Source: Branchiostoma floridae (lineage: Eukaryota; Chordata; Leptocardii; Amphioxiformes; Branchiostomatidae). From it: 64,000 nt of DNA. The translations under genes were made by a program, and so were the position numbers. The notes beneath the pieces are model-generated. The model worked only from the letters and a program-made list of their open reading frames with translations, had not been told where the DNA came from and searched no databases. Below, piece after piece: positions 23,501-32,758 of the stretch (positions are counted from its first letter, which is position 1; the number at the start of each line of letters is the position of its first letter). The stretch covers positions 5,708,461-5,772,460 of the forward strand of contig NC_049980.1 in assembly GCF_000003815.2 (NCBI RefSeq). Direction: 5' to 3'.

Positions 23501-26500
23501 TTCCTGCCTTCAGGCGCCCCAGCATGACGGTCACGCGACGATTCAGCGACTTCCTCGGCCTTCACGAAAAGCTGTCGCAGAAACACGTCCACATTGGCCG
23601 CATCGTGCCCCCTGCTCCCGAGAAGAGTGTTGTTGGTGGGTGGTCCTTCTTTACTACACATTGTATTTATTTCATTGTAATTGTATCTCACTTTAAGATA
23701 GCCTGATTAAATCTCGCTTATAGCAGCCCGCCAATCATCTGCCGGCCCACTAGGAGGGGCCAGTTACAGCCCTGGACAGCGGAGTTTGTGTTACACAGAA
23801 TAACTTTAAGAGAGTCTTGTTACAGTATTGTTCAGGTTTGATTGTGTACCTTTGTCTATCTGAAAGACTGTGCTTAAATCCAGTTTCTTTTGTTCATTGT
23901 TTCTTGGCAGGCATGACCAAGATAAAGATGTCCAAGGAAGATACCAGCTCTACTGAGTTTGTGGAGAAGAGGAGGGCCCTCCTGGAAAGGTACAGAAGTG
24001 GGGATGGAATCTTATGATGTGAAGATAATTATCTATATCGTACAATGTAACAAGAAAGATACAGATTTACTCTGGTCAGGTAACATTTACACTCCCCTAA
24101 AAGGAGGATAAAGTATTCCAGGGTTTTCACCAGAAATTTAGAGTAGGGTATTGCTGTAGTTAAGAGGACAGTTAAAGATGCCTATAGGATAAGAACAAGT
24201 TATGAAAAATAGCTTGTATGATTCAACAGGACATTTATACGCAGTTGGTTGAATAGTATGGAAGCAGCGTATAACTACATGCATATGTAGCATGGCACCC
24301 AGGCTACTGAATTTATGCAAAATGACTTTTGAAAAAATTGCTGCAGCTTCTTTTTTGCATTGCTTAGGAAAAGGTTTGCATAACCCTGTAAATTTAGTTG
24401 TACTTTTTTGCCCAACATGCTGTAACACTTGTTTTGTTTTCCCTGTAGGTTCCTGCAGAGAATAAGTATCCACCCAGTCCTTCAGATGGACCCAGACTTC
24501 AGGGACTTTCTGGAGCAGGATGAGGTGTGTTAGTGCTTAATATACAAGTCTTGATCCTTCTTTGCAATGGATCTAAAACTAACTTGTACAGTTTCTAAGC
24601 CTTTTTAATGACTTATAGTGATTTATAGCTACATGGTCCATGTACAACAAAGTGCTCCTCAGCTAAGCGCTATGAGAAGGAGTATAGCAGCTATTATGAG
24701 AAAGAGTATGGCAGTTGAACTTGCTGTGCTATCCGTTGATCGACTAGCCGTCTTCTGTATAACGTACATGTAGGTCAATGTCCCTAACTGAAGCTAGGTA
24801 GTAATTTTCACCTAAGGCAAGTTAGGAATTAAGTGGGAAGGACTTGAACTTATTAATCATGAATCCTATATTGTACATGTACCATGTAGCTATAAATCAC
24901 TATAAGTCAATAAAAGGCTACTCTTCCATGGCCAGGGTGTCTTGCTTGAATGTAGGGCGTCCAATTTGTTATTATTTTGAGAATATGGCGTCCAAAAGAT
25001 GTATGGACGCATCCCTAACTAAAACCCTGTGACCTTTGACCCTCCAGCTGCCGCGTGCCACCAGCACCTCTGCGGTGAGCGGGGCGGGCGTGCTGCGTCT
25101 GATCAAGGGCGTGGGCGACACCCTGTCCAAGGTCACCATCAAGATGGACGAGTCTGACCAGTGGTTCGAGGAGAAACAGAACCAGGTGGAGGCTCTGGAC
25201 CAACAGCTGAAGAAACTACACGCCAGCGTGGAGGCACTGGTCACTTACAGGAAAGGTACATGTACAGTCACTTTGTTTTTGTTCTGCTTAAGGGAAAGGT
25301 ACAGTTTCTTTGTATTGTATAACGATAAACTGCTACACGGCAGCGTGAAGGCCTTGGTCACTTATAGGAAAGGTACAGTCTCTATTTTGTTTTTGTTTGT
25401 TTTGACATGACGATAAGCCACTGCACGCTAGTGTAAAGGCCATGGTCGCTTACAGGAAAGGTACAGTCTCAGTGTTTTTGTTGTTCCGCATATTTATTAG
25501 CCCATGTTGTATTAATTATGTAGATGCAGTGGATGACATCCTCTGGGTATCCCAAAACTGCTGTGAGGGAAAATGAAAATAAAAAGTTTGGCAGAAAAAA
25601 TGGCTTCAGTATGTCGAGGTCTAAGTGGTCAGGAATGCTGGATAATTCACTTAACACCAAAGTATGGTGTAGGCAAGAACAGATTCTTCATTTTCATTCC
25701 TTCACATCTTCTATAATTGTTTTCCAATATTAAAAAAAAGTGGTCAGGTTTGGCACATTTGGTCTCTTCAGTTATACACAAGATCTCTTCAGTTATACAG
25801 CTGATGTGTTCAGTACAAATGGGAAAGTCTCTTCAGTTATGTGGATCATGTATTTAGCACCAAGGACAGATGTATTCAGCTGTGTGAATGGTGTGTTCAG
25901 CACCAAGGACAGATCTCTTCAGCTGTGTGAATGGTGTGTTCATCACCAAGGACAGATCTCTTCAGCTGTGTGAATGGTGTGTTCATCACCAAGGACAGAT
26001 CTCTTCAGCTGTGTGATTGGTGTGTTCAGCACCAAGGACAGATCTCTTCAGCTGTGTGAATGGTGTGTTAATCACCAAGGACAGATCTCTTCAGCTGTGT
26101 GAATGGTGTGTTCAGTACCAAGGACAGATCTCTTCAGCTGTGTGATTGGTATGTTCAGCACCAAGGACAGATCGCTTCAGCTGTGTGAATGGTGTGTTCA
26201 GTACCAAGGACAGATCTCTTCAGCTGTGTGATTGGTGTGTTCAGTACCAAGGACAGATCTCTTCAGCTGTATGAATGGTGTGTTCAGCACCAAGGACAGA
26301 TCTCTTCAGCTGTGTGAATGGTGAGTTCATCACCAAGGACAGATCTCTTCAGCTGTGTGAATGGTGTGTTGAGCACCAAGGACAGATCTCTTCAGTTGTG
26401 TGATTGGTGTGTTCTGCACCAAGGACAGATCTCTTCAGCTGTGTGATTGGTGTGTTCAGCACCAAGGACAGATCTCTTCAGCTGTGTGAATGGTGTGTTC

Positions 26501-29500
26501 AGCACCAAGGACAGATCTCTTCAGCTGTGTGAATGGTGTGTTCAGCACCAAGGACAGATCTCTTCAGCTGTGTGAATGGTGTGTTCAGCGCCAAGGACAG
26601 ATCTCTTCAGCTGTGTGAATGGTCTGTTCAGCACCAAGGACAGATGTCTTCAGCTGTTTGAATGGTGTGTTCAGCACCAAGGACAGATCTCTTCAGCTGT
26701 TTGAATGGTGTGTTCAGCACCAAGGACAGATCTCTTCAGCTGTGTGAATGGTGTGTTCAGCGCCAAGGACAGATCTCTTCAGCTGTGTGAATGGTGTGTT
26801 CAGCACCAAGGACAGATCTCTTCAGCTGTTTGAATGGTGTGTTCAGCACCAAGGACAGATCTCTTCAGCTGTTTGAATGGTGTGTTCAGCACCAAGGACA
26901 GATCTCTTCAGCTGTGTGAATGGTGTGTTCAGCACCAAGGACAGATCTCTTCAGCTGTGTGAATGGTGTGTTCAGCGCCAAGGACAGATCTCTTCAGCTG
27001 TTTGAATGGTGTGTTCAGCACCAAGGACAGATCTCTTCAGCTGTTTGAATGGTGTGTTCAGCACCAAGGACAGATCTCTTCAGCTGTGTGAATGGTGTGT
27101 TCATCACCAAGGACAGATCTCTTCAGCTGTGTGAATGGTGTGTTCATCACCAAGGACAGATCTCTTCAGCTGTGTGATTGGTGTGTTCAGCACCAAGGAC
27201 AGATCTCTTCAGCTGTGTGAATGGTGTGTTAATCACCAAGGACAGATCTCTTCAGCTGTGTGAATGGTGTGTTCAGTACCAAGGACAGATCTCTTCAGCT
27301 GTGTGATTGGTATGTTCAGCACCAAGGACAGATCGCTTCAGCTGTGTGAATGGTGTGTTCAGTACCAAGGACAGATCTCTTCAGCTGTGTGAATGGTGTG
27401 TTCAGCACCAAGGACAGATGTCTTCAGCTGTTTGAATGGTGTGTTCAGCACCAAGGACAGATGTCTTCAGCTGTGTGAATGGTGTGTTCAGCACCAAGGA
27501 CAGATCTCTTCAGCTGTTTGAATGGTGTGTTCAGCACCAAGGACAGATCTCTTCAGCTGTGTGAATGGTGTGTTCAGCGCCAAGGACAGATCTCTTCAGC
27601 TGTTTGAATGGTGTGTTCAGCACCAAGGACAGATCTCTTCAGCTGTTTGAATGGTGTGTTCAGCACCAAGGACAGATCTCTTCAGCTGTGTGAATGGTGT
27701 GTTCAGCGCCAAGGACAGATCTCTTCAGCTGTGTGAATGGTGTTCTCAGCACCAAAAACAGATCTCTTCAGCTATGTGAATGGTGTGATCAGTACCAAGG
27801 ACAGATCTCTTCAGCTGTGTGAATGGTGTGTTCAGTACGAAGGACAGGTCTCTTCAGGTGTGTGATTGGTGTGTTCAGTACCAAGGACAGATCTCTTCAG
27901 CTGTGTAAATGGTGTGTTCAGTTAAAGACAGATCTCTTCAGCTGTGTGAATGGTGTGATCAGTACCAAGGACAGATCTCTTCAGCTGTGTAAATGTGTGT
28001 TCAGTACCAAGGACAGATCTCTTCAGCTGTGTAAATGGTGTGTTCAGTTAAGGACAGATCTCTTCAGCTGTGTGAATGGTGTGTTCAGTATAAAGGACAG
28101 ATCTCTTCAGCTGTGTGAATGGTGTGTTCAGCACCAAGGACAGATCTCTTCAGCTGTGTGGATAGTGTATTAATACTATAGTTAAGCAGAGCAATGAATT
28201 TTCTCTTGGTTTCTGCTCAATGTAGGAAAGTGACTTAAAAGTTTTTGTTCTTCTTTCCGCAGAGCTTGGCATCAGCACGGCAGCCTTTGCGAAAAGCACG
28301 GCTATGCTGAGTAACAGTGAGGAACACACGGCCCTGTCCCGCGCACTGTCTCAGCTGGCAGAGGTGGAGGAGAAGATTGAACAGGTCAGTCACAAAGGTT
28401 CCGTTCTGGGTTTACTTTAACATGTACAATCAAAAATTGCTACAGAAATTTTGAGAAAATGTTTATTATTAATTTTCTATAATATGGTCTTGCCTTTGCT
28501 TCTGTGATGCGAAAACGTTTGGAACGGGTGTTCCGGACTGTGTGATAAAACCTGTATCACACAGGCTCCAAAGTTGTATCACACAGGCCTAGTGAATAAT
28601 TCGAACATACTCTGAACACACTGAGTGTGGCGCAGTCAAAAATTTGAATACCTGATTCGGACGTTGGAACATTGCTGTTGCAGCAATTTTTGTTCGAGAT
28701 CACCACATTTTCTCAACTTTTGGCGCATTACTAATCAAAAGATGTGTTTTCTCAGGTGGGTATGACATAAATAGAATACAACACGGTGTGTTCCGCATCA
28801 CTTAGTCAGGAACACCCACTATCACAGGTATGACCTTAATGAACGTAAAAAAAACTTTGTATTACACAAATGTTATGTTTTCCTTTCTTCCCCAGGTTCA
28901 TCTGGAGCAAGCAGACAATGATTTCTTCCTGCTGTCTGAACTCCTGAAGGATTACATCGGAATCATCCAGGCCATACGGGTAAGAAGTGTCAAATTTATA
29001 TTTGTATATACAGTCAAACCTGCCCAAGACGACCACCCGGGGGACCGGGCAAAAGCGGTCGATTTGGACAGGTGGTCGGTTAGAAGAGTATCGACTCACA
29101 ACATGCCCGATGCAAATTTTAAATGTTTTCCGTTGTGTTTGATGGCATATAGCAAGCACACGCACATGCATCCGCCGCAATATTTTTCTTAAACATAACA
29201 TCGTAATGGTAGTCAAAATCCAACGCAAACTGGCCGAATTCGGCACAAAATCGCGCCAGTTATCATTGAAAATCGATTTCTGCATTTACATTATACGAAG
29301 CTGTGTGGCCCAGGGCTACAGAAATGGAGATGGGCGCTGGCCATTGCACCATTAATGGTTTCCATACCAAGGTGTAGAACTGCAACAGGGACTAGCCAGT
29401 GTGTTAATCACAGACCCTACCCCGCCATACTCTGGCACAGGGCTCTAGCCAGCTCAATTTTTTTTCCGTCAGCCAATTCCCACTGTCGCGAAAACACTAT

Positions 29501-32144
29501 TCCAGGAGTTAGAGAGACTGAACTGAGACCTTGAAAAACGGGTTTTCATGAGATTATCATATGCGAAAGGGCACCGACACACATTGTCAACAATCATAAC
29601 AATAGCAAAACAAACAGTGTGTGGCTTTTACGGCCGTGGACGGCGTCCCCAAGCAGCCTGTAGCTTCCACCAAGGACCTTTTATCAGATTTTTTACAGTC
29701 AAGGTTGACGGATTGGTTTTAAAATTTTTCCGTCACACGCAGCAAATTTCCATCAATTGACGGAAAAACGGATGCTGGCTAGAGCCCTGCTCTGGCAACT
29801 GAACTATTTGATCGTGTTATTCACACCTCCCCTCCTCTCCCCCCAGATTGTGTTCCATGAGCGTGTGAAGAGTTTCCACAACTGGCAGAACGCCCAGCAG
29901 ACCCTGGCCAAGAAGCGGGAGGCGGAGGCCAAGTTCAAGCAGACGGGGAAGACGGACAAGATCGCCCACGCACAGGAGGAGATCAGAGAGGTGCGTGGGA
30001 TGGAAAAATCTTCCTTCCGTTTTTGAGGCTACCAACTTCAATTTGCTGAAGACTCTTATAGCCTATATAGGAAAGTCGTGTAAAGTGCCTTTACCAAGGG
30101 CACAAGATCAGTGACACAGCGGGGTTTGAACTCAGGACCTTCTGGACCTGAGTCAAATGTGCTGCCAATTGCGCCACGCGGTCCCAAATCTTCCTGCGTT
30201 TGCAGAATATTCAGAAATTTTCATAAGATTTAAGCTTGGAAGGATGCATGACATTCTGAAACTGAAGTGCTGAACAACTTTTAACTGTCAAAGTCAAACT
30301 ACATTGTAGATACAAGGGCAGTCAAACCTGTGCTTGAAACCACCTCTAGTGCAGGTTTGACTGCCCATGTAAGTACAATATAGTTGAAGAGATGTTTGAC
30401 TTTGACAGTCAAAAGTTGTTCAGTAATTCAGAATATTGTTAGTATTGTTGGTCAGTAATTCACAACAGGAAGTGGGACCTTTTACATTGTATGTGTTCAA
30501 GTTTTGGCTCTCTTCAAACACAGAACCTCCATTTAACGTCCTATTCAAGGGACGTCTCTATATGACATATTGTCCTTATGTGACACTGTCCCTATGTGAC
30601 AGCTACGTAGTCATCTTCACCTGAGTGAAGTGAGGAAATTTGTGTTCAGTGGGATAGCACATCAGGGAACTCAAACCCAAGGCCTCTGAGCTTTGAGCAA
30701 CATGAGACCAGTTATAAACATTTAATTACAATAGAATTACTTCATTCTCTTTGCTAACTTGTGCTCACCTTTGCACTTGTCTTGTCCAGTGGGAAGGAAA
30801 GGTGGAGTAGGGGCGAGAAGACTTCGAGGAGATCTCCAAGACAATCCGCACGGAGATCAGGAGGTCTGAGGTCAGTGAACTCTTCTGTGATCCTGATGCT
30901 ATATTCATATCTAGTACAATACACAGTTTGTACAGTAGGTTAAAAATTCAGCTTTATAGCATGGGGGATTGGAACAAACTCTTTCCAAAAATAGGAATAT
31001 TGTCAGAGAAAATTTTTAATTCTTCTTCGAATTTGTTCATTTTTTTTTGTCATGACATGGGAAAGTCAAGACCATGTCCCTTATAATCAGTAACTGTATT
31101 TCTTGCTTGAAGTAGTGTGATGTCATTAATGTAACTGTGATGTCAGTAATGTTACAGTATCCAACTGTGATGTCAGTAATGTTACAGTATCCTCCTTTTC
31201 CCCGCAGACCAACCGTGTTAAAGATTTCCGTAACATCATCATCAAGTACATGGAAACACTCATGAACAGTCAGCAACAGGTCAGGAGACATCTACATTTT
31301 TTTTCTTTATTGTACATTTTTGCCAGGATGAAAAAGTTCTATTAGAGACTATTCTTAGTGGTTCTAAATAGTCTAAGTACAAGACTTTTGCATTTATTTT
31401 CAGCTAAAAGCCCATTCTAAAGCATTTGGGATCAAAAATTGCGAATAAAACAAAAATTGTTGAGAACAAAGCCTTCATGTGAATGATTTGCACAACCACT
31501 TTATAGCACATTTGCGTCATAAGGTCATATTTACCATGTTCGTGAACTGTATAAAACAGCTTTACAGTTTCTGAAACCATCTTAAACTCTGCATTTGGTT
31601 TTAATCAACAACATACAGTACACTTGTTTAAAACATCAGTTTGCAATTCAGTAGTATTGATCTCACTAAGGTAGGTTCACACGTGCGTATATATTTAAGT
31701 CCGCACGAGGCGCGCATGGGAGTATTTACCTCCACCAGGCCCCACAGATCGTTAGAAAAATAAAAGAAACTGGACAAACGTAAACAGGTAACATGTCAGA
31801 CGAGTTGGCTGGGTCGCTAACCATACTTCTCGATCAGCTAACTCATCTGGCATGTTATGTATCTTTATTTGTCCGATTTGTACTATTTTTCCCGCGACCT
31901 GTGGAGCCTGGTAGAGACTAAGAGCTTCATAGGCACCTCAAATGGACTTGAATATATATGCATGTGTGACCCCACCTTTACTATGTATTATTACTAAGAA
32001 ATGGTAGGAAAATCTACTTTGAAATTCTGTATTGTATGAATGTTACATAATGCACCTTTAAAACTAACTTCATCTTGTACCCATCTTCCACAGCTTATCA
32101 AGTACTGGGAAGGGTTCCTTCCCGAGGCCAAAGCCATCGCATAG
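11553..32144 (+). CDS. SNX2: Sorting nexin SNX1/SNX2 (SNX-BAR, retromer-associated), 18 coding exons
   Basis: Exons by splice sites and frame: 11553-11645, 13467-13572, 14180-14470, 15433-15645, 16530-16610, 18352-18554, 22060-22126, 22893-22936, 23494-23635, 23911-23989, 24449-24524, 25048-25255, 28263-28384, 28896-28979, 29847-29990, 30790-30870, 31208-31279, 32094-32144. All have GT-AG borders and matching phases, about 718 codons in total. SNX-BAR proteins bind endosomal phosphoinositides and tubulate membrane for cargo retrieval. The start [13 protein letters not shown] resembles vertebrate SNX2. The N-terminus has three acidic DLF motifs (EEEDDLF, SEDLF, DDDLF), the type bound by the SNX27 FERM domain. 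The PX domain spans exons 7-11 ([29 protein letters not shown]). The BAR domain spans exons 12-18, ending FLPEAKAIA as in vertebrates. Vertebrate SNX1/2 have about 520 residues; the excess here is in the disordered N-terminus (exons 3-6). An in-frame TAG at 30808-30810 would truncate the last BAR helix. Confidence 0.96.
12527..12722 (+). mobile_element. MITE with TACTGTAAATGCA ends, copy 1
   Basis: The ends are TACTGTAAATGCA and TGCATTTACAGTA, the inverted repeats of a family with six copies in this window. The interior is a diverged version of the shared AAATTTAGC/GCGGT/CCGCGAA/AAGTCCTTTTTCC core. It lies in SNX intron 1 and has no coding capacity. Confidence 0.9.
12979..13354. mobile_element. 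MITE with AATCTAGACACAGTTT inverted ends
   Basis: The left end AGGCCCAATCTAGACACAG matches the reverse complement of the right end (AGGCACAATCTAGACACAG), and the pairing continues into GATATCTG. The inside carries a duplicated CTAAGCTATCGGG phrase (13187-13211). No open frame of interest. It lies in SNX intron 1. Confidence 0.85.
13812..13991. mobile_element. pogo/Tigger-like MITE (CAGTAGAAGCC ends), copy 1
   Basis: The 180-bp element starts CAGTAGAAGCCGTTAAATTG, ends GGCTTCTACTG and is flanked on both sides by TA. CAG ends with TA duplication are typical of Tc1/mariner-pogo elements. The other copy is at 40456-40629. It lies in SNX intron 2. Confidence 0.9.
14769..15065. mobile_element. MITE with CAGGGTTGGACAA inverted ends
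   Basis: The left end CAGGGTTGGACAA and right end TTGTCCAACCCTG are perfect inverted repeats about 300 bp apart. A relative at 22474-22825 shares the right-hand phrase GGACAATTGG. No clear target duplication was found. It lies in SNX intron 3. Confidence 0.75.
15690..15966. repeat. Two tandem copies of a 137-bp inverted-repeat element
   Basis: Units start AAAGAAACAAGCCAGTC at 15690 and 15827 and each ends GACTGGCTTGT(T/C)TCTT, so each unit has inverted ends. The two copies differ at only a few positions (TTAATTG/AAATTG, CGGAGTG/AGAGTAA). They begin just 45 bp after the donor of SNX exon 4. This is a tandemly inserted or duplicated MITE. Confidence 0.9.
16628..16680. repeat. (CTGT)n microsatellite
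   Basis: CTGT tetranucleotides starting 17 bp after the donor of SNX exon 5, with one CTTCTGTACTG interruption. Confidence 0.93.
16765..16976 (+). mobile_element. MITE with TACTGTAAATGCA ends, copy 2
   Basis: A good copy of the family: TACTGTAAATGCAGAAATG at the left, ATTTACAGTA at the right, with an interior of alternating TTCGCGGT and ACCGCGAA words that can fold back on themselves. It lies in SNX intron 5. Confidence 0.93.
17046..17133 (+). mobile_element. MITE with TACTGTAAATGCA ends, partial copy 3
   Basis: Only the right half is present, starting ACCGCGAAATTAAAACCACC and ending GCAGTTACAGTA. It lies 70 bp after copy 2, so this could be a nested or duplicated insertion. Confidence 0.85.
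17160..17430 (-). repeat. Dispersed repeat D2 (GGATGACAT family)
   Basis: It shares ordered words with 25495-25735, 33430-33870 and 43440-43700: TGTTAAGTCATTTGTTCAA, CATGCTCGCAT, GTCATCCAT, and CATGGCC at the end. Orientation is opposite to the other three. No coding frame is conserved, so it is probably an old non-autonomous transposon. Confidence 0.65.
18682..19165. mobile_element. A/T-rich element with CTACCAAAAA inverted ends
   Basis: The element is bounded by CTACCAAAAAGG near 18680 and TTTTTGGTAG near 19165. Inside, AAGCAAAACAAGATAAACA occurs twice (18949 and 19122), and CCCCATGGACAA twice. The open frames here are A/T-run artefacts. It lies in SNX intron 6, which at 3.5 kb is one of the largest introns. 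Confidence 0.65.
20079..20271. mobile_element. MITE with CAGTCAAAACTG ends carrying a 23-bp tandem repeat
   Basis: Starts CAGTCAAAACTG, ends CAGGTTTGACTG, and is flanked by TA on both sides, so it is pogo/mariner-like. Inside it a 23-bp unit (ACAGGTATTAAGGATTCTAA plus AAG) repeats four times over about 20133-20221. It lies in SNX intron 6. Confidence 0.85.
20716..20893. mobile_element. MITE with CAGTCAAACCTG ends
   Basis: Starts CAGTCAAACCTGTATTAGGG, ends CAGGTTTGACTG, with TA on both sides. The interior has repeated GGCCACCTCTA-type words, which can also be read as two half-units. The same terminal word seeds the minisatellite at 61238-61970. Confidence 0.88.
22243..22441 (-). mobile_element. 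MITE with TACTGTAAATGCA ends, copy 4
   Basis: Inverse orientation to copies 1 and 2. It starts TACTGTAAATGCATTTAAG, carries CGCGGTAGCGGGAAAAAGG, and ends TCTGCATTTACAGTA. It lies in SNX intron 7. Confidence 0.93.
22474..22825. mobile_element. Decayed relative of the CAGGGTTGGACAA element
   Basis: The left end CAGGGTTTAACAA and right end TCTCCAACCCTGG resemble the ends of the element at 14769-15065. The interior shares CACTTGCC(T/C)-type words and GGGACAATTGG. It lies in SNX intron 7. Confidence 0.55.
24598..24919. mobile_element. MITE with ~50-bp inverted ends
   Basis: The left arm (24598-24650: AGCCTTTTTAATGACTTATA, then GTGATTTATAGCTACATGG) pairs with the right arm 24870-24919 over about 50 bp with few mismatches. 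Inside, GAGAAGGAGTATAGCAG is partly duplicated as GAGAAAGAGTATGGCAG. It lies in SNX intron 11. No transposase. Confidence 0.88.
25335..25467 (+). repeat. Two extra copies of the 3' end of SNX exon 12 with donor sites
   Basis: The last 40 bp or so of exon 12 (coding [14 protein letters not shown]) plus the donor GGAAAG|GTACA are repeated at 25335-25379 and 25423-25467. Both copies stay free of stops and keep a GTACAG donor. Copy 2 reads [15 protein letters not shown] and copy 3 reads [16 protein letters not shown] short fourth fragment (GGGAAAGGTACAG) lies near 25292. See the finding on an alternative donor. Confidence 0.85.
25495..25735 (+). repeat. Dispersed repeat D2, copy in SNX intron 12
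   Basis: It contains GGATGACATCCTCTGGGTAT followed by ACTTAACACCAAAGTATGG and TTCCTTCACATCTTCTATAA, in the same order as the copies at 33430-33870 and 43440-43700. Confidence 0.65.
25760..28168 (+). repeat. 43-bp minisatellite, about 56 units, in SNX intron 12
   Basis: The unit is CTGTGTGAATGGTGTGTTCA followed by GCACCAAGGACAGATCTCTT and CAG. The period is exactly 43 bp over most of the array. Rare variants (TTAATCACC, GGTATGTTC, GATCGCTTC) recur 1161 bp apart, which is 27 units, so a large block was duplicated. Units at both edges are degenerate. Because 43 is not a multiple of three, the long frames here (for example 27823-28173) are artefacts of the repeat. Confidence 0.97.
28507..28830 (+). 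repeat. Dispersed repeat D1, copy 1
   Basis: This ~320-bp sequence matches the reverse complement of 59290-59600 closely (GTGTGATAAAA, TATCACACAGGC, GGACGTTGGAACATTGCTG, GCAGCAATTTTTGTTC, GATGTGTTTTCTCAGGT). It also matches part of 35560-35790. It ends with AATACAACACGGTGTGTTCC. No coding capacity. It lies in SNX intron 13. Confidence 0.88.
29438..29789. mobile_element. hAT-type MITE with perfect 8-bp target duplication
   Basis: The ends CAGGGCTCTAGCCAGC and GCTGGCTAGAGCCCTG are perfect inverted repeats. The flanks CTCTGGCA at 29430-29437 and 29790-29797 are identical. The 352-bp interior has no transposase. It sits in SNX intron 14, about 50 bp before the acceptor of exon 15. Confidence 0.95.
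30055..30185 (-). mobile_element. tRNA-derived SINE fragment
   Basis: On the minus strand it begins with a tRNA-like head: GGCGCAATTGGCAGCAC resembles an A box and GAGTTCAAACCC a B box. It continues into GGCACTTTACACGACTTTCC, a body phrase repeated at 36635-36655 and 39090-39105. Confidence 0.7.
30252..30436. repeat. Long imperfect palindrome with nested CAGTCAAACCTG ends
   Basis: The left arm (ACAACTTTTAACTGTCAAAG at about 30276) pairs with the right arm (CTTTGACAGTCAAAAGTTGT at about 30400). The pairing continues inwards to CAGTCAAACCTG / CAGGTTTGACTG at 30319-30363. It is a foldback element about 185 bp long in SNX intron 15. Confidence 0.8.
30808..30810 (+). other. In-frame TAG in SNX exon 16
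   Basis: Exon 16 (30790-30870) reads in frame from both neighbours except for this TAG, codon 7 of the exon and about codon 658 of the protein. The SNX1/2 family has Gln at the aligned position (VQQGERDF), so CAG to TAG is the simplest explanation. It would remove about 61 residues of the BAR domain. It could be a base error, an allele or a real change. Confidence 0.85.
31119..31191. repeat. Short tandem repeat (ACTGTGATGTCAGTAATGTT)
   Basis: Three units of about 30 bp built on AACTGTGATGTCAGTAATGT, the first diverged. They end just before the acceptor of SNX exon 17. Confidence 0.85.
31669..31979. mobile_element. MITE with multi-part inverted ends, copy 1
   Basis: The outer arms pair AAGGTAGGTTCACACGTGCG with the right end read in reverse (AAAGGTGGGGTCACACATGC), continuing through TATATATT(T/C)AAGTCC. 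The inner arms pair CTCCACCAGGCCCCACAG with CTGTGGAGCCTGGTAGAG. The inner arms recur at 37024-37214. It lies in SNX intron 17. Confidence 0.85.
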
Positions 32145-32758
32145 AACTGCACACATCACGGTGGAAACATAGAACCAACAATTTAAGGAGAAAATCAACC
32201 AATAAAATCTATAGCAGATCTACATTGTAGTATTAGAAGTGATATCTTGATTGATACTGTTAGCACTGAGGCTAAAGATGTGTATGAAAATATGTAGCGC
32301 TAGATAAATTTAGTGCCTGTTGATGGTTTTTCGAAGGAGGGGGTTGTGAGTACATACATCATCATGACAAATTGTCCATTATGATACAATTTTAAACCAT
32401 ATATCCGTGCACAGAATACAGCACTTACCAACAAGCTTTCGTTCAGTCCTCTGATCCTTATCAAGTTGAATTGACCCAAAGCCTAGGTCACACATCCAGA
32501 CCAAAAGCGTGATGTCAGCAAAGGGTCAAAGGTGCTTGGCAGTCGGTATCGGCCCCCGTCTCGGTTGAGGGAAGGTTGGTGGGCTCTGATGTAAATGGCC
32601 TCTTTCACTCCCCTGAGAAAGTTATCCTGTTCAGAATCAAGTTCACAAATTGTACATTGTACATGAACATAGTCATGTACATTGCTAACCTTGTAAGCAA
32701 AGCTTATGTGTTCGCGGAGAGGTACCCCAAGTATGTTAAAGGGAAAGGGCTAGGAACC
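32145..32758. other. Putative SNX 3' UTR and intergenic
   Basis: This follows the SNX stop. AATAAAATC lies at about 32202, close to the stop, and is a possible polyadenylation signal. Nothing else coding is recognised. Confidence 0.4.

Noticed and set aside
25760-28168. CRISPR-like regular array
   Set aside because: Units are contiguous with no unique spacers, and this is a eukaryotic intron.
27823-28173. 116-codon frame rich in [11 protein letters not shown]
   Set aside because: It is a translation of the 43-bp minisatellite; the unit length is not a multiple of three and the frame is not conserved along the array.
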